Below, in pieces: positions 1 through 6,523 of a DNA stretch of 30,046 nucleotides (its first letter is position 1; every line of letters starts with the position of its first letter). Source of the stretch: an uncultured Clostridia bacterium (GTDB lineage: Bacteria > Bacillota > Clostridia > Christensenellales > Aristaeellaceae); assembly GCA_934631985.1 (NCBI GenBank), contig CAKTYE010000027.1:1-30046 (forward strand), read 5' to 3'. The notes beneath the pieces were generated by a model. That model saw nothing but the letters and a program-made list of their open reading frames with translations. It searched no databases and had not been told where the DNA came from. Both the position numbers and the translations under genes were made by a program.

Positions 1-53
1 CCCCTGGACCCGCAACAAGCTATCTCCCCCCATCCCTAAGTCACCCCCCCCCC

Positions 54-99
54 AAAAGCCTCCCCTGAAAGGGGAGGTGTCCCGAAGGGACGGAGAGGT
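54..99 (+). repeat. Small intergenic two-hairpin repeat, copy 1
   Basis: The unit holds a 7-bp stem (59-65 with 71-77) followed by a second hairpin, GTCCC-GAA-GGGAC at 79-91, and ends in a GAGGT box. A related copy lies at 23687-23734 with the same order of AAAAGCC start, GGTGTCCCGAAGG core and GAGGT end. It resembles a dispersed non-coding palindromic element rather than a gene. The first 138 bases otherwise contain C-rich sequence and no gene that I can recognise. Confidence 0.6.
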
Positions 100-183
100 T
101 CCGTCCCCCCCACGCTTCAAAGCGGCTCACTCCCGCCTTTGATAAATACCTTCCCCCACAACGACTTTTTGGAGGTAACGCAA

Positions 184-1221
184 ATGAAGAAAGTTCTGGC
201 ACTGGTACTTGCGCTGGCTCTGGCGCTTCCTTCCGTTTGTCTGGCGCAGGAGGTCGTCAATGTACTGAACTGGTATGATTACATTGACGAATCCGTGTTC
301 CAACGCTTTGAAGAAGAAACGGGCATTCATGTGAATCCCATGTACTTCACCACCAATGAGGAAATGCTGGTATTGGTGGAAGCCAACCCCGGCACCATTG
401 ATGTTTGCTTCCCCTCGGACTACATTGTGGAGCGGCTGCTGGCGGAGGATCTTTTGGCAGAGATCGACTACAGCAACATTCCCAACATGTCCCAGGTGCT
501 GGAAAACCTGAAGGATCCCAGCTATGACGCAGGCAACGCGCACTCCGTTCCTTACATGTGGGGTACCACGGGCATTGTGTACAACACCACCAAGGTCACG
601 GAGCCCATTGACTCCTGGGGTGCGCTGTGGGACACGCAGTATGCCGGGGATGTGATCATGCTGGACTCCATCCGCAACACCATGGGCATTGCCCTGAAGT
701 ATCTGGGCTATTCCATGAACACGGATGATATTGCCGCACTGGAGGCCGCCAAGGATCTGCTGATCTCCCAGAAAACCCAGGGCATTGTCAAGGCGTATCA
801 GGTGGATGAGACGAAGGACAAGATGATTGCAGGCGAGGCCGCCATGGGTGTGATGTGGTCCGGCGATGCGCAATATGCCATTACGCAGAACCCCGATCTG
901 GCGTATGTCATTCCCAAGGAAGGCAGCAACGTATGGGTGGACTGCATGGTCATCCCGAAGGCTGCGAAGAACAAGACCAACGCAGAGAAGTTCATTGACT
1001 TCCTGTGCCGTCCCGACATTGCGAAGCTGAACTGCGAAGCCATCGGCTACTCCTCCCCCAATGCGGGTGCGATCGAGCTGATGGGTGCGGACTACCAGGA
1101 CAACCCTGTCATGAACCCCGCAGACGAGGATGTTGCCAACTGCGACACCATTCACTATCTCTCCGACACCCTGCTGCTGATCTACAACGCCCTGTGGGCC
1201 GACGTAAAGAACGCAAAATAA
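184..1221 (+). CDS. Spermidine/putrescine-type substrate-binding protein, paralogue 1
   Basis: A 345-residue periplasmic-type binding protein of the PotD family, which captures polyamines outside the cell and delivers them to an ABC permease. The start is placed at ATG 184 because GGAGG at 171-175 lies 8 bases upstream and the first residues form a signal peptide (MKK followed by a long Leu/Ala core). The mature part begins with the family-typical motif NWYDYID and keeps the PotD pattern of two lobes, with conserved SVPYMWGT and YQVDETKDKM segments. No consensus lipobox is visible (the cysteine follows P-S-V), so signal peptidase I cleavage is more likely than lipid anchoring, which is unusual for a Gram-positive binding protein. 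No potABC genes are in the window; they may lie upstream. The next gene is a close paralogue of identical length. Family assignment is firm; the ligand is inferred. Confidence 0.88.
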   Translation: MKKVLALVLALALALPSVCLAQEVVNVLNWYDYIDESVFQRFEEETGIHVNPMYFTTNEEMLVLVEANPGTIDVCFPSDYIVERLLAEDLLAEIDYSNIPNMSQVLENLKDPSYDAGNAHSVPYMWGTTGIVYNTTKVTEPIDSWGALWDTQYAGDVIMLDSIRNTMGIALKYLGYSMNTDDIAALEAAKDLLISQKTQGIVKAYQVDETKDKMIAGEAAMGVMWSGDAQYAITQNPDLAYVIPKEGSNVWVDCMVIPKAAKNKTNAEKFIDFLCRPDIAKLNCEAIGYSSPNAGAIELMGADYQDNPVMNPADEDVANCDTIHYLSDTLLLIYNALWADVKNAK

Positions 1222-1236
1222 CGGGCAAAGGGTACT

Positions 1237-1368
1237 CCGGGGGAGGCAGCTTCTGTGCCGCCAGCCCCGCACCCTCAATCGGCGCGGCTTTTGGCCGCTT
1301 GTTTCGGGTGAGAAAGCCGGGCATGCTCAGCCGCCACTGGCGGCTATGCCCGACTTTCCCTCCCCCGG
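1237..1368 (+). other. Structured intergenic element between the two PotD-like genes
   Basis: A perfect 10-bp outer pairing, CCGGGGGAGG (1237-1246) with CCTCCCCCGG (1359-1368), encloses two further hairpins: GCGGC-TTTTG-GCCGC (1284-1298), and a long stem with CGGGCAT/ATGCCCG (1318-1324/1346-1352) and AGCCGCC/GGCGGCT (1329-1335/1339-1345). The inner long hairpin, followed by ACTTTCCC, may serve as the terminator of the upstream gene. The closed three-stem layout is more elaborate than a plain terminator, and could be an RNA element or a palindromic DNA repeat. I do not recognise the family. Confidence 0.5.
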
Positions 1369-1518
1369 TCCCCCTCCCGAAAACTATTGTTCCCCTATGA
1401 TAATGTGCGCTTCGAATCATCTTCTGCGCATGATAAACTTTTAGGTTTTCCACCTGCTATGCACTGTCCCCCACGCATGGATTGCCGCAAATACTTCGCC
1501 CACAAGGAGGATGTTTTC

Positions 1519-2556
1519 ATGAAGAAGTTGCTTGCCCTGGTTCTGGTGGCCCTGATGCTCGTCCCCACCTTTGCGCTGGCGGATGAGGTCGTCAACATCT
1601 TCAACTGGTATGACTACATTGATGAAAGCGTATTCGCGCAGTTCACCGAGGAGACCGGCATCAAGGTCAACGCCATGTACTTCACCACCAACGAGGAAAT
1701 GATGGTGCAGGTGGAAGCCAACCCCGGCGCGTTCGACGTATGCTTCCCCTCGGAATACATTGTGGAACGCATGCTGCAAAAGGGCCTGCTGGCGGAAATC
1801 GACTATGCCAACGTTCTCAACATGCAGTACACGCTGGACAACCTGCGCGATCCCAGCTACGACCCCAACAATGCACACTCCGTGCCGTACATGTGGGGTA
1901 CGGTGGGCATTCTGTACAACACCACCAAGGTCACGAAGCCTGTGGATTCCTGGAGCATCCTGTGGGATGAAAAGTATGTCAACAACGTGTTCATGCTGGA
2001 CTCCATCCGTGATTCCATGGGTGTGACGCTGAAATACCTGGGCTATTCCATGAACACCCGCGACATCGTTGCGCTGGAAGCTGCCAAGGAAAAGCTGATC
2101 GAGCAGAAGCACATCGGCACGGTCAAGGCGTATCAGGTGGACGAGACGAAGGACAAGATGGTTGCGGGCGAGGCTGCGCTGGCGGTGATGTGGTCCGGCG
2201 ACGCGCAGTATGCCATCGACCTGAATCCCGATCTGGCCTATGCCATCCCGAAGGAAGGCAGCAACGTATGGGTGGACTGCATGGTCATTCCGAAGGACGC
2301 GAAGAACAAGGAAAACGCCGAGAAGTTCATCGACTTCCTGTGCCGCCCCGACATTGCGCAGAAGAACTGCGAGGCCATCTGGTATTCCAGCCCCAACACC
2401 GGCGCGATTGAGCTGATGGGTACGGACTACACGGACAACCGCGTGATGAACCCCGATGAAGCCGACGTTGCCAACTGCGAATATTTCAACGACATTGACG
2501 AGGCCTTCCTAGCGGTGTACAACGCCCTGTGGCAGGAGGTCAAGAACGCGAAATAA
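1519..2556 (+). CDS. Spermidine/putrescine-type substrate-binding protein, paralogue 2
   Basis: A second PotD-family binding protein, also 345 residues, and visibly very similar to the gene at 184-1221 along its whole length (same NWYDYIDES opening, same DETKDKM and SNVWVDCMVIPK segments), so this is a tandem duplication. ATG 1519 is chosen because AAGGAGG at 1504-1510 is 8 bases upstream and the product then starts with a normal signal peptide ending in A-L-A before DEVV. A longer open frame from 1387 has no ribosome site. There is no lipobox cysteine. It probably binds a polyamine or related amine outside the membrane. Differences from paralogue 1 are spread out rather than clustered, so a distinct ligand cannot be claimed. 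A terminator follows at 2574. Confidence 0.88.
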   Translation: MKKLLALVLVALMLVPTFALADEVVNIFNWYDYIDESVFAQFTEETGIKVNAMYFTTNEEMMVQVEANPGAFDVCFPSEYIVERMLQKGLLAEIDYANVLNMQYTLDNLRDPSYDPNNAHSVPYMWGTVGILYNTTKVTKPVDSWSILWDEKYVNNVFMLDSIRDSMGVTLKYLGYSMNTRDIVALEAAKEKLIEQKHIGTVKAYQVDETKDKMVAGEAALAVMWSGDAQYAIDLNPDLAYAIPKEGSNVWVDCMVIPKDAKNKENAEKFIDFLCRPDIAQKNCEAIWYSSPNTGAIELMGTDYTDNRVMNPDEADVANCEYFNDIDEAFLAVYNALWQEVKNAK

Positions 2557-2573
2557 CCTCTCGCTTCCTTGCA

Positions 2574-2601
2574 GGAGCCGTGCGCTTGCGCGGCTCCTTT
2601 T
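2574..2601 (+). terminator. Intrinsic terminator after the second PotD-like gene
   Basis: GGAGCCG (2574-2580) pairs with CGGCTCC (2591-2597), followed directly by TTTT. It ends transcription of the binding-protein gene before the next promoter at 2647. Confidence 0.8.
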
Positions 2602-2646
2602 GCATGCGCATATTCGCCGCAATTTTGATTGGTTCTCGATTCTGGA

Positions 2647-2675
2647 TTGACATTTCCGCGCATATATGCTATGCT
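2647..2675 (+). promoter_or_regulatory. Sigma-A promoter for the YbjN-like gene
   Basis: A perfect TTGACA (2647-2652), 17-base spacer, then TATGCT (2670-2675) with a TGC extension just before it. The gene's ATG is 29 bases further on. Confidence 0.75.
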
Positions 2676-2703
2676 GAGCGCAAAGAAAAAGGAGGTTTTT
2701 CCC

Positions 2704-3213
2704 ATGCGTAAAACCGAAATACGTCGTCTGCTCACGCTGCTGCTTGCCCTGGTGCTGACGCTGAACGTTGCCAACTGCTTCGCCGAGAATGCGCAGTATG
2801 CCACCACCAAGGATTTCATCCGCGCCCTGGAGGACAAAGGCTTCAAGTACACTTACAAGGGCATCGACAGCGACAAGAATGAGCAGGTCATTGTTTCTTT
2901 CTCCGACGACTACTATGACACCATTGCTGTCCGCTTCTTCTTCGATGAGGATGAAGACAAGGTATCCATTCGCATTTGGAACCTGATTGATGTCTCTGCA
3001 GGCGAAAGCTACGCCGCGACGGCTGTCAACAAGCTGAACAAGGATTACAAGTACGCCAAGTTCATTCTGGATACCAGCGACAGCACCATTTCCGTGGAAA
3101 ATGACATTTATGCTGACGGTACCGACGGCGACAAGGTCGTTCGCCTGATGAACGTGCTGCTGCAGATCCTCACCGATGACGACTGCCTGGACGTGATGAA
3201 GACCCTGAAGTAA
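2704..3213 (+). CDS. Secreted YbjN-like domain protein
   Basis: A 169-residue exported protein. ATG 2704 is chosen because GGAGG (2691-2695) lies 8 bases upstream, and the first 26 residues form a signal peptide (basic start, long Leu/Val core, cleavage near CFA). The cysteine at the end of the core is preceded by V-A-N, not a good lipobox. The mature part, with alternating strands and short acidic loops (FDEDEDKVSIRIW) and a helical C-terminus ending in ILTDDDCLDVM, resembles the YbjN/sensory-transduction-regulator fold. That match is made by eye and is moderate. The biochemical role of this family is unknown. The gene is a single transcription unit, with its own consensus promoter and a terminator at 3228-3265. 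Confidence 0.65.
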   Translation: MRKTEIRRLLTLLLALVLTLNVANCFAENAQYATTKDFIRALEDKGFKYTYKGIDSDKNEQVIVSFSDDYYDTIAVRFFFDEDEDKVSIRIWNLIDVSAGESYAATAVNKLNKDYKYAKFILDTSDSTISVENDIYADGTDGDKVVRLMNVLLQILTDDDCLDVMKTLK

Positions 3214-3227
3214 ATCGCCGTTTTTGA

Positions 3228-3265
3228 AGCGCCGCTTGTCCCGGAAAAGGCTGGCGGCGCTTTTT
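3228..3265 (+). terminator. Intrinsic terminator after the YbjN-like gene
   Basis: An 8-bp perfect stem, AGCGCCGC (3228-3235) with GCGGCGCT (3254-3261), runs into five T residues at 3261-3265. Confidence 0.8.
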
Positions 3266-3347
3266 CTATGTGCAGCCTTCCGTCATAGCCGCCGCCCTCC
3301 CCCGCATATACTCTTGCAGAAAGAAATCCGCAGGGAGGTCAGTGCCT

Positions 3348-3764
3348 ATGACAACGCAAACCTTGACCCATCGCAAACGAACGACCCGCCGCACCAGCGG
3401 GCTGGCATTTCGCCTGCTGCGCGGACTGGGCGTCAGCCTGCTGGTCACGCTCATCGGCGTGGCGCTGTTCTCGCTGCTGATGCAGTGGCTGCGGCCCTCT
3501 GATGGGGTCATCCGCGTGTTTAATCAGCTGCTGAAGCTGCTGTCCATCACGCTGGGAACCTGGGCCGCCGTAGGCCGCGGCGGCGAGAAGGGGCTGCTGC
3601 GCGGGGCCGCTGTGGGCCTGCTGTATATGGGCCTGGGTGTGGCGACCTATGCGCTGCTTTCCGGGCAGCAGGCGGCGTTCTCCTCCTACCTGGCGGACCT
3701 GGCCATGGGCATTGCGGGCGGCGGCATCGTCGGCATGATTTTGTCGAATATTTCAGCGAAGTGA
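3348..3764 (+). CDS. TIGR04086-type small membrane protein
   Basis: A 138-residue protein with about four hydrophobic helices and a glycine-rich last segment (GIAGGGIVGMIL). ATG 3348 follows GGGAGG (3333-3338) by 9 bases; the open frame upstream to 3270 lacks a ribosome site. The arrangement of a basic N-terminus, first helix, a second helix with LGTWAAVGRGGEKG, and a closing Gly-rich helix fits the TIGR04086 membrane family. Members of this family are known neighbours of SCIFF peptide loci in Clostridia, and here the SCIFF gene begins 64 bases downstream. A role in handling or exporting the modified peptide is only a guess from position. A -10-like TATACT at 3307-3312 lacks a convincing -35. 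Confidence 0.75.
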   Translation: MTTQTLTHRKRTTRRTSGLAFRLLRGLGVSLLVTLIGVALFSLLMQWLRPSDGVIRVFNQLLKLLSITLGTWAAVGRGGEKGLLRGAAVGLLYMGLGVATYALLSGQQAAFSSYLADLAMGIAGGGIVGMILSNISAK

Positions 3765-3793
3765 TTGCAAGATACGCTGAAACGATGTATAAT
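3765..3793 (+). promoter_or_regulatory. Strong sigma-A promoter for scfA
   Basis: TTGCAA (3765-3770), 17-base spacer, then a perfect TATAAT (3788-3793). It begins immediately after the stop codon of the membrane-protein gene, giving the peptide gene its own strong transcription. Confidence 0.85.
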
Positions 3794-3828
3794 AGCTCTA
3801 TACCCCAAACTAGAGGAGGAATGCTTTT

Positions 3829-4026
3829 ATGAAGCATATTGAAACCATCCAGAATCCCTGCCTGAAGCAGTCCCTGGCCCATGGCGGCTGCGGCGAGTGC
3901 CAGGCCTCCTGCCAGAGCGCCTGCAAGACCAGCTGCACCGTAGCAAACCAGTCCTGCGCCAACAAGGAGAACAGCGCTGTGCTAGCCGGCAACGAGGGCA
4001 AGCTGAACCGCTCCTTCGGCAAGTAA
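3829..4026 (+). CDS. scfA: SCIFF ranthipeptide precursor, with extended C-terminus
   Basis: Ribosomally made precursor peptide of the SCIFF family, the substrate of the radical SAM maturase ScfB, which installs cysteine-to-backbone thioether links. The six family cysteines are at residues 21, 24, 28, 32, 36 and 43 within the hallmark segment GGCGECQ-SCQSACKTSCTVANQ-C; the N-terminus MKHI is also typical. Two things are odd. There is a seventh cysteine at residue 11 in the leader, and the peptide runs to 65 residues with a 22-residue tail after the last cysteine, while family members usually stop near 45-50. ATG 3829 has GGAGG ten bases upstream; an ATG at 3821 opens only a three-codon frame that overlaps the true start. 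It has its own strong promoter, and a terminator lies before scfB. Confidence 0.93.
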   Translation: MKHIETIQNPCLKQSLAHGGCGECQASCQSACKTSCTVANQSCANKENSAVLAGNEGKLNRSFGK

Positions 4027-4119
4027 GCAACCCTGGTACACCTGGCAGGGGGCTTGATGCTTCTGCTGTAGACTGTTCCTAAGGCTTGGGCGGCGTCAGT
4101 CCTTTGCCGTCCGCAGGAC

Positions 4120-4263
4120 CGAAATCGTGTAGCCCGGCTTTGCCGGGGACGCGGGTCGTCGATTTTGCCTTGCAAAATCGATTTCGTACAGCCGCTGGCG
4201 ATCCTCTGGTCGCCTGCGGCTGCAAAGCCTTTCTCGAAAAAGCGGCCTCAGCTGTTTTTTCGA
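4120..4263 (+). repeat. Hairpin-rich insert between scfA and scfB
   Basis: Within the 302 bases between scfA and scfB there are four consecutive stems: CCCGGC-TTT-GCCGGG (4133-4147), CGATTTTGC-CTT-GCAAAATCG (4160-4180), a 7+5-bp stem CAGCCGC/GCGGCTG enclosing GGCGA/TCGCC (4189-4222), and TCGAAAAA/TTTTTCGA (4234-4263). GAAATCG at 4121-4127 can also pair with CGATTTC at 4179-4185. No SD-preceded frame is seen here. It looks like an inserted palindromic element or a structured untranslated region; I do not recognise a named family. Confidence 0.55.
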
Positions 4264-4271
4264 CAGTCCGT

Positions 4272-4301
4272 GGCAGGGGTTTTGACGCTCCTGCCTTTTT
4301 T
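4272..4301 (+). terminator. Terminator between scfA and scfB
   Basis: GGCAGGGG (4272-4279) pairs with CTCCTGCC (4288-4295) with one G-T wobble, followed by six T residues (4296-4301), 27 bases before the scfB start. Partial termination here would make far more precursor peptide message than maturase message. Confidence 0.75.
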
Positions 4302-4328
4302 CATGGAATCGAATCGGAGGAATATATT

Positions 4329-5684
4329 TTGATTCATACGTTCAAGGCCGTGGGCCAGCCCATGATGCTGGACGTCGGCAGCGGCGCGGTGCATGCCATC
4401 GATGAGACCGCCTACGACGTGCTTTCCCTGTGGAACGACAAGAAGCCCGAGGAGATCATCGAGGCCCTTTCGGAGAAATACAGCCGTGAGGAGCTGGAGG
4501 AGGTCGTCGGGGAGCTGCATCAGCTGGAGGAGATCGGCGCGCTGAACGCCCCGGACGACTACAGCAACATTGAGCTGCACGAGCCGGGCGTGGTGAAGGC
4601 CATGTGCCTGCATGCGGCCCACGACTGCAACCTGCGCTGCAAATACTGCTTCGCCGCCACGGGCGATTTCTGCATGGGCGAGCGCAAGCTGCTGCCCTAT
4701 GAGGTAGGCAAGGCGGCGCTGGACTGGCTGGTGGAAAAAAGCGGCAAGCGCGTGAACCTGGAGGTGGACTTCTTCGGCGGCGAGCCGCTGATGAACTTCC
4801 CCGTGGTGAAGCGTCTGGTGGAATACGGGCGCAGCCTCGAAAAGGAAAAGAACAAGCACTTCAAGTTCACCATCACTACCAACTGCGTTGCCATGACTGA
4901 GGAAATCATGGATTTCCTGAACAAGGAAATGGACAACGTGGTCATCTCCATGGATGGTCGGCCCGAGGTGCATGACCGCATGCGCCCCACCGCCAACGGC
5001 AAGGGCAGCTATCAGCTGATCGCGGAAAAGGCCAAGAAGTTTGCCGAGAAGCGCGGTCAGAAGCAGTACTATGTCCGCGGCACCTTCACCGGCTACAACA
5101 AGGATTTCGGCAACGATGTGCTGTTCCTGGCGGACGAGGGATTCGAGCAGCTCTCTGTGGAGCCTGTGGTCACCGATCCCAGCTGCGAATATGCGCTGAA
5201 GGAAGAAGACCTGCCCGAGATCATGCAGGAATATGACCGTCTGGCGCAGATCTATCTGGATCGCCGCGCCAATGGCAAGTGGTTCAACTTCTTCCACTTC
5301 ATGGTGGACCTGGAGGGCGGCCCCTGCCTGCGCAAGCGTCTGACCGGCTGCGGCGCGGGCAACGAGTACGTTGCCGTGACCCCAGATGGCGACATTTACC
5401 CCTGCCATCAGTTTGTGGGCCGCGAGGGCTTCCGCATGGGCAGCGTGCTGGACGGCACCTTTGACCGGGACATTCAGAAGAAGTTTGCCGCCAACAATGT
5501 GCTGAGCAAGGAAAAGTGCCGCGACTGCTGGGCGCGCTTCTTCTGCAGCGGCGGCTGCGCCGCCAACGCCCACGCCTTCCACGGCGACATTTCCAAGCCC
5601 TACGACCTGGAATGCCAGATGGAGCGCAAGCGTCTGGAATGCGCCATGGCGATCTACGCCAAGGAGCATGGCAAGACCAAATAA
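4329..5684 (+). CDS. scfB: SCIFF radical SAM maturase
   Basis: A 451-residue radical SAM/SPASM enzyme that forms thioether cross-links in the SCIFF peptide encoded upstream. The start is TTG 4329: GGAGG (4316-4320) sits 8 bases before it, and the product then opens MIHTFKA, as family members do. A longer frame from 4086 would run through the hairpin insert. Residues 1-90 form the peptide-binding (RRE/PqqD-like) region. The radical SAM cluster motif CX3CX2C is at residues 100, 104 and 107, followed by FFGGEP. The C-terminal SPASM region has cysteines around residues 333-343, YPCHQF near 358, and the KCRDCW-FCSGGC cluster near 396-408, for two auxiliary iron-sulfur clusters. Length is normal for ScfB. 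No secD/secF genes, often found nearby in Clostridia, are present here. Confidence 0.94.
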   Translation: MIHTFKAVGQPMMLDVGSGAVHAIDETAYDVLSLWNDKKPEEIIEALSEKYSREELEEVVGELHQLEEIGALNAPDDYSNIELHEPGVVKAMCLHAAHDCNLRCKYCFAATGDFCMGERKLLPYEVGKAALDWLVEKSGKRVNLEVDFFGGEPLMNFPVVKRLVEYGRSLEKEKNKHFKFTITTNCVAMTEEIMDFLNKEMDNVVISMDGRPEVHDRMRPTANGKGSYQLIAEKAKKFAEKRGQKQYYVRGTFTGYNKDFGNDVLFLADEGFEQLSVEPVVTDPSCEYALKEEDLPEIMQEYDRLAQIYLDRRANGKWFNFFHFMVDLEGGPCLRKRLTGCGAGNEYVAVTPDGDIYPCHQFVGREGFRMGSVLDGTFDRDIQKKFAANNVLSKEKCRDCWARFFCSGGCAANAHAFHGDISKPYDLECQMERKRLECAMAIYAKEHGKTK

Positions 5685-5700
5685 AAAAGTTATCCACAAA

Positions 5701-5741
5701 AGCCCGACGCACGGTGGAAAACCGCGCGTCGGGCTGCTTTT
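5701..5741. terminator. Bidirectional terminator between scfB and the SSB-like gene
   Basis: AGCCCGACGC (5701-5710) pairs perfectly with GCGTCGGGCT (5726-5735), extended inwards by CGG/CCG. TTTT follows on the plus strand (5738-5741), and an A-run precedes it (5697-5700), giving T residues on the minus strand. It therefore serves both converging genes. Confidence 0.85.
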
Positions 5742-5822
5742 ATTGGGGGAATTTCCTGCTTGAAAAGGATGTGCGCCCGAGGATTCAGACGGATGACCTG
5801 CCTGCCGAGCTTGCCCGCGCCC

Positions 5823-6503
5823 TTACTGCGGGGTTCCCAAATACGGCTGTGACTGCTCCGCCAGCGGCTCATGATAGCCCAGGGGCCGCTCCGCCTCGTT
5901 CGCCATGGTCAGCCGACCCACGCTCACCTCATATGCCATTTTGCTGATGACGGAGCCGTCTGCCAGCTGCTTCTGATAAGCGCGGCTCTGGAACCGCCCC
6001 ATCAGCACCACCTTATCCCCCACATGCAGGTGCGATGCAAACCGAGCCGTGCGGCCCCAGGTGATGCAGGGAATGTAATCGCTCTTGCCATAGGCCCGGT
6101 TCACCGCCAGCATCAGGTCGGCAATTTCCCGCCCGAAGGGCGTGGTGCGATAGCTCGGGGGCTTGCACAGCGCCCCCTGCAATTGTACCTGATTTGGGTT
6201 TTCTTCCCCCTCGCTGGGCAATATCCGCTGGGCAAAGGCCGTGATCAGCAGCCGCCCTGCGCCTTCGATCACCTTGTTATAGCTGCGCAGCTGTCCCTCC
6301 AGCGTCAGCGGCATGCCCTCGCCCAGGGGGATGCCCTCCATCAGCCGCTCGCTCAGGGTAATGGGCAGCAGGTCCTCCGCCCCGGACAGCCGTGGGACGG
6401 AAAGCGTCGCATAGTAAAACTTTTCGCCAAACACCTCGTGACCATAGGTCGGGCTTTGGCTGATGACGCCGCTCAAGCGCAAGTAGTTCCCCATTTCCTC
6501 CAT
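5823..6503 (-). CDS. SSB-like protein with two OB-fold domains
   Basis: A 226-residue protein built from two OB-fold-like halves. The first (about residues 5-95) opens NYLRLSGVISQSP; the second (about 102-210), with VQLQGALCKPPSYRTTPFGREIADLMLAVNR, YIPCITWGRTARF and GDKVVLMGRFQSR, matches single-stranded DNA-binding/primosomal protein strands. It probably binds single-stranded DNA. It lacks the acidic C-terminal tip (DDDIPF type) of the main replication SSB, so it is likely an accessory paralogue. ATG 6503 follows GAGAGGTGAT by a short gap. It starts 20 bases after the stop of the pdaB-like gene and is co-transcribed with it. Confidence 0.75.
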   Translation of the reverse strand: MEEMGNYLRLSGVISQSPTYGHEVFGEKFYYATLSVPRLSGAEDLLPITLSERLMEGIPLGEGMPLTLEGQLRSYNKVIEGAGRLLITAFAQRILPSEGEENPNQVQLQGALCKPPSYRTTPFGREIADLMLAVNRAYGKSDYIPCITWGRTARFASHLHVGDKVVLMGRFQSRAYQKQLADGSVISKMAYEVSVGRLTMANEAERPLGYHEPLAEQSQPYLGTPQ

Positions 6504-6523
6504 GACGTATCACCTCTCCTTGG

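Noticed and set aside
1387..1518. Long N-terminal extension of the second PotD-like protein
   Set aside because: It lacks a ribosome site, would hide the signal peptide, and its paralogue does not have it.
3821..3832. ATG at 3821 as start of scfA
   Set aside because: It opens a three-codon frame ending in TGA that overlaps the true ATG at 3829, and lies too close to the SD.
4248..5699. A 483-residue open frame on the minus strand opposite scfB
   Set aside because: It is an antisense shadow caused by high GC codon use; it has no ribosome site, its composition is His/Gln/Val-rich nonsense, and the plus strand encodes a complete radical SAM enzyme.
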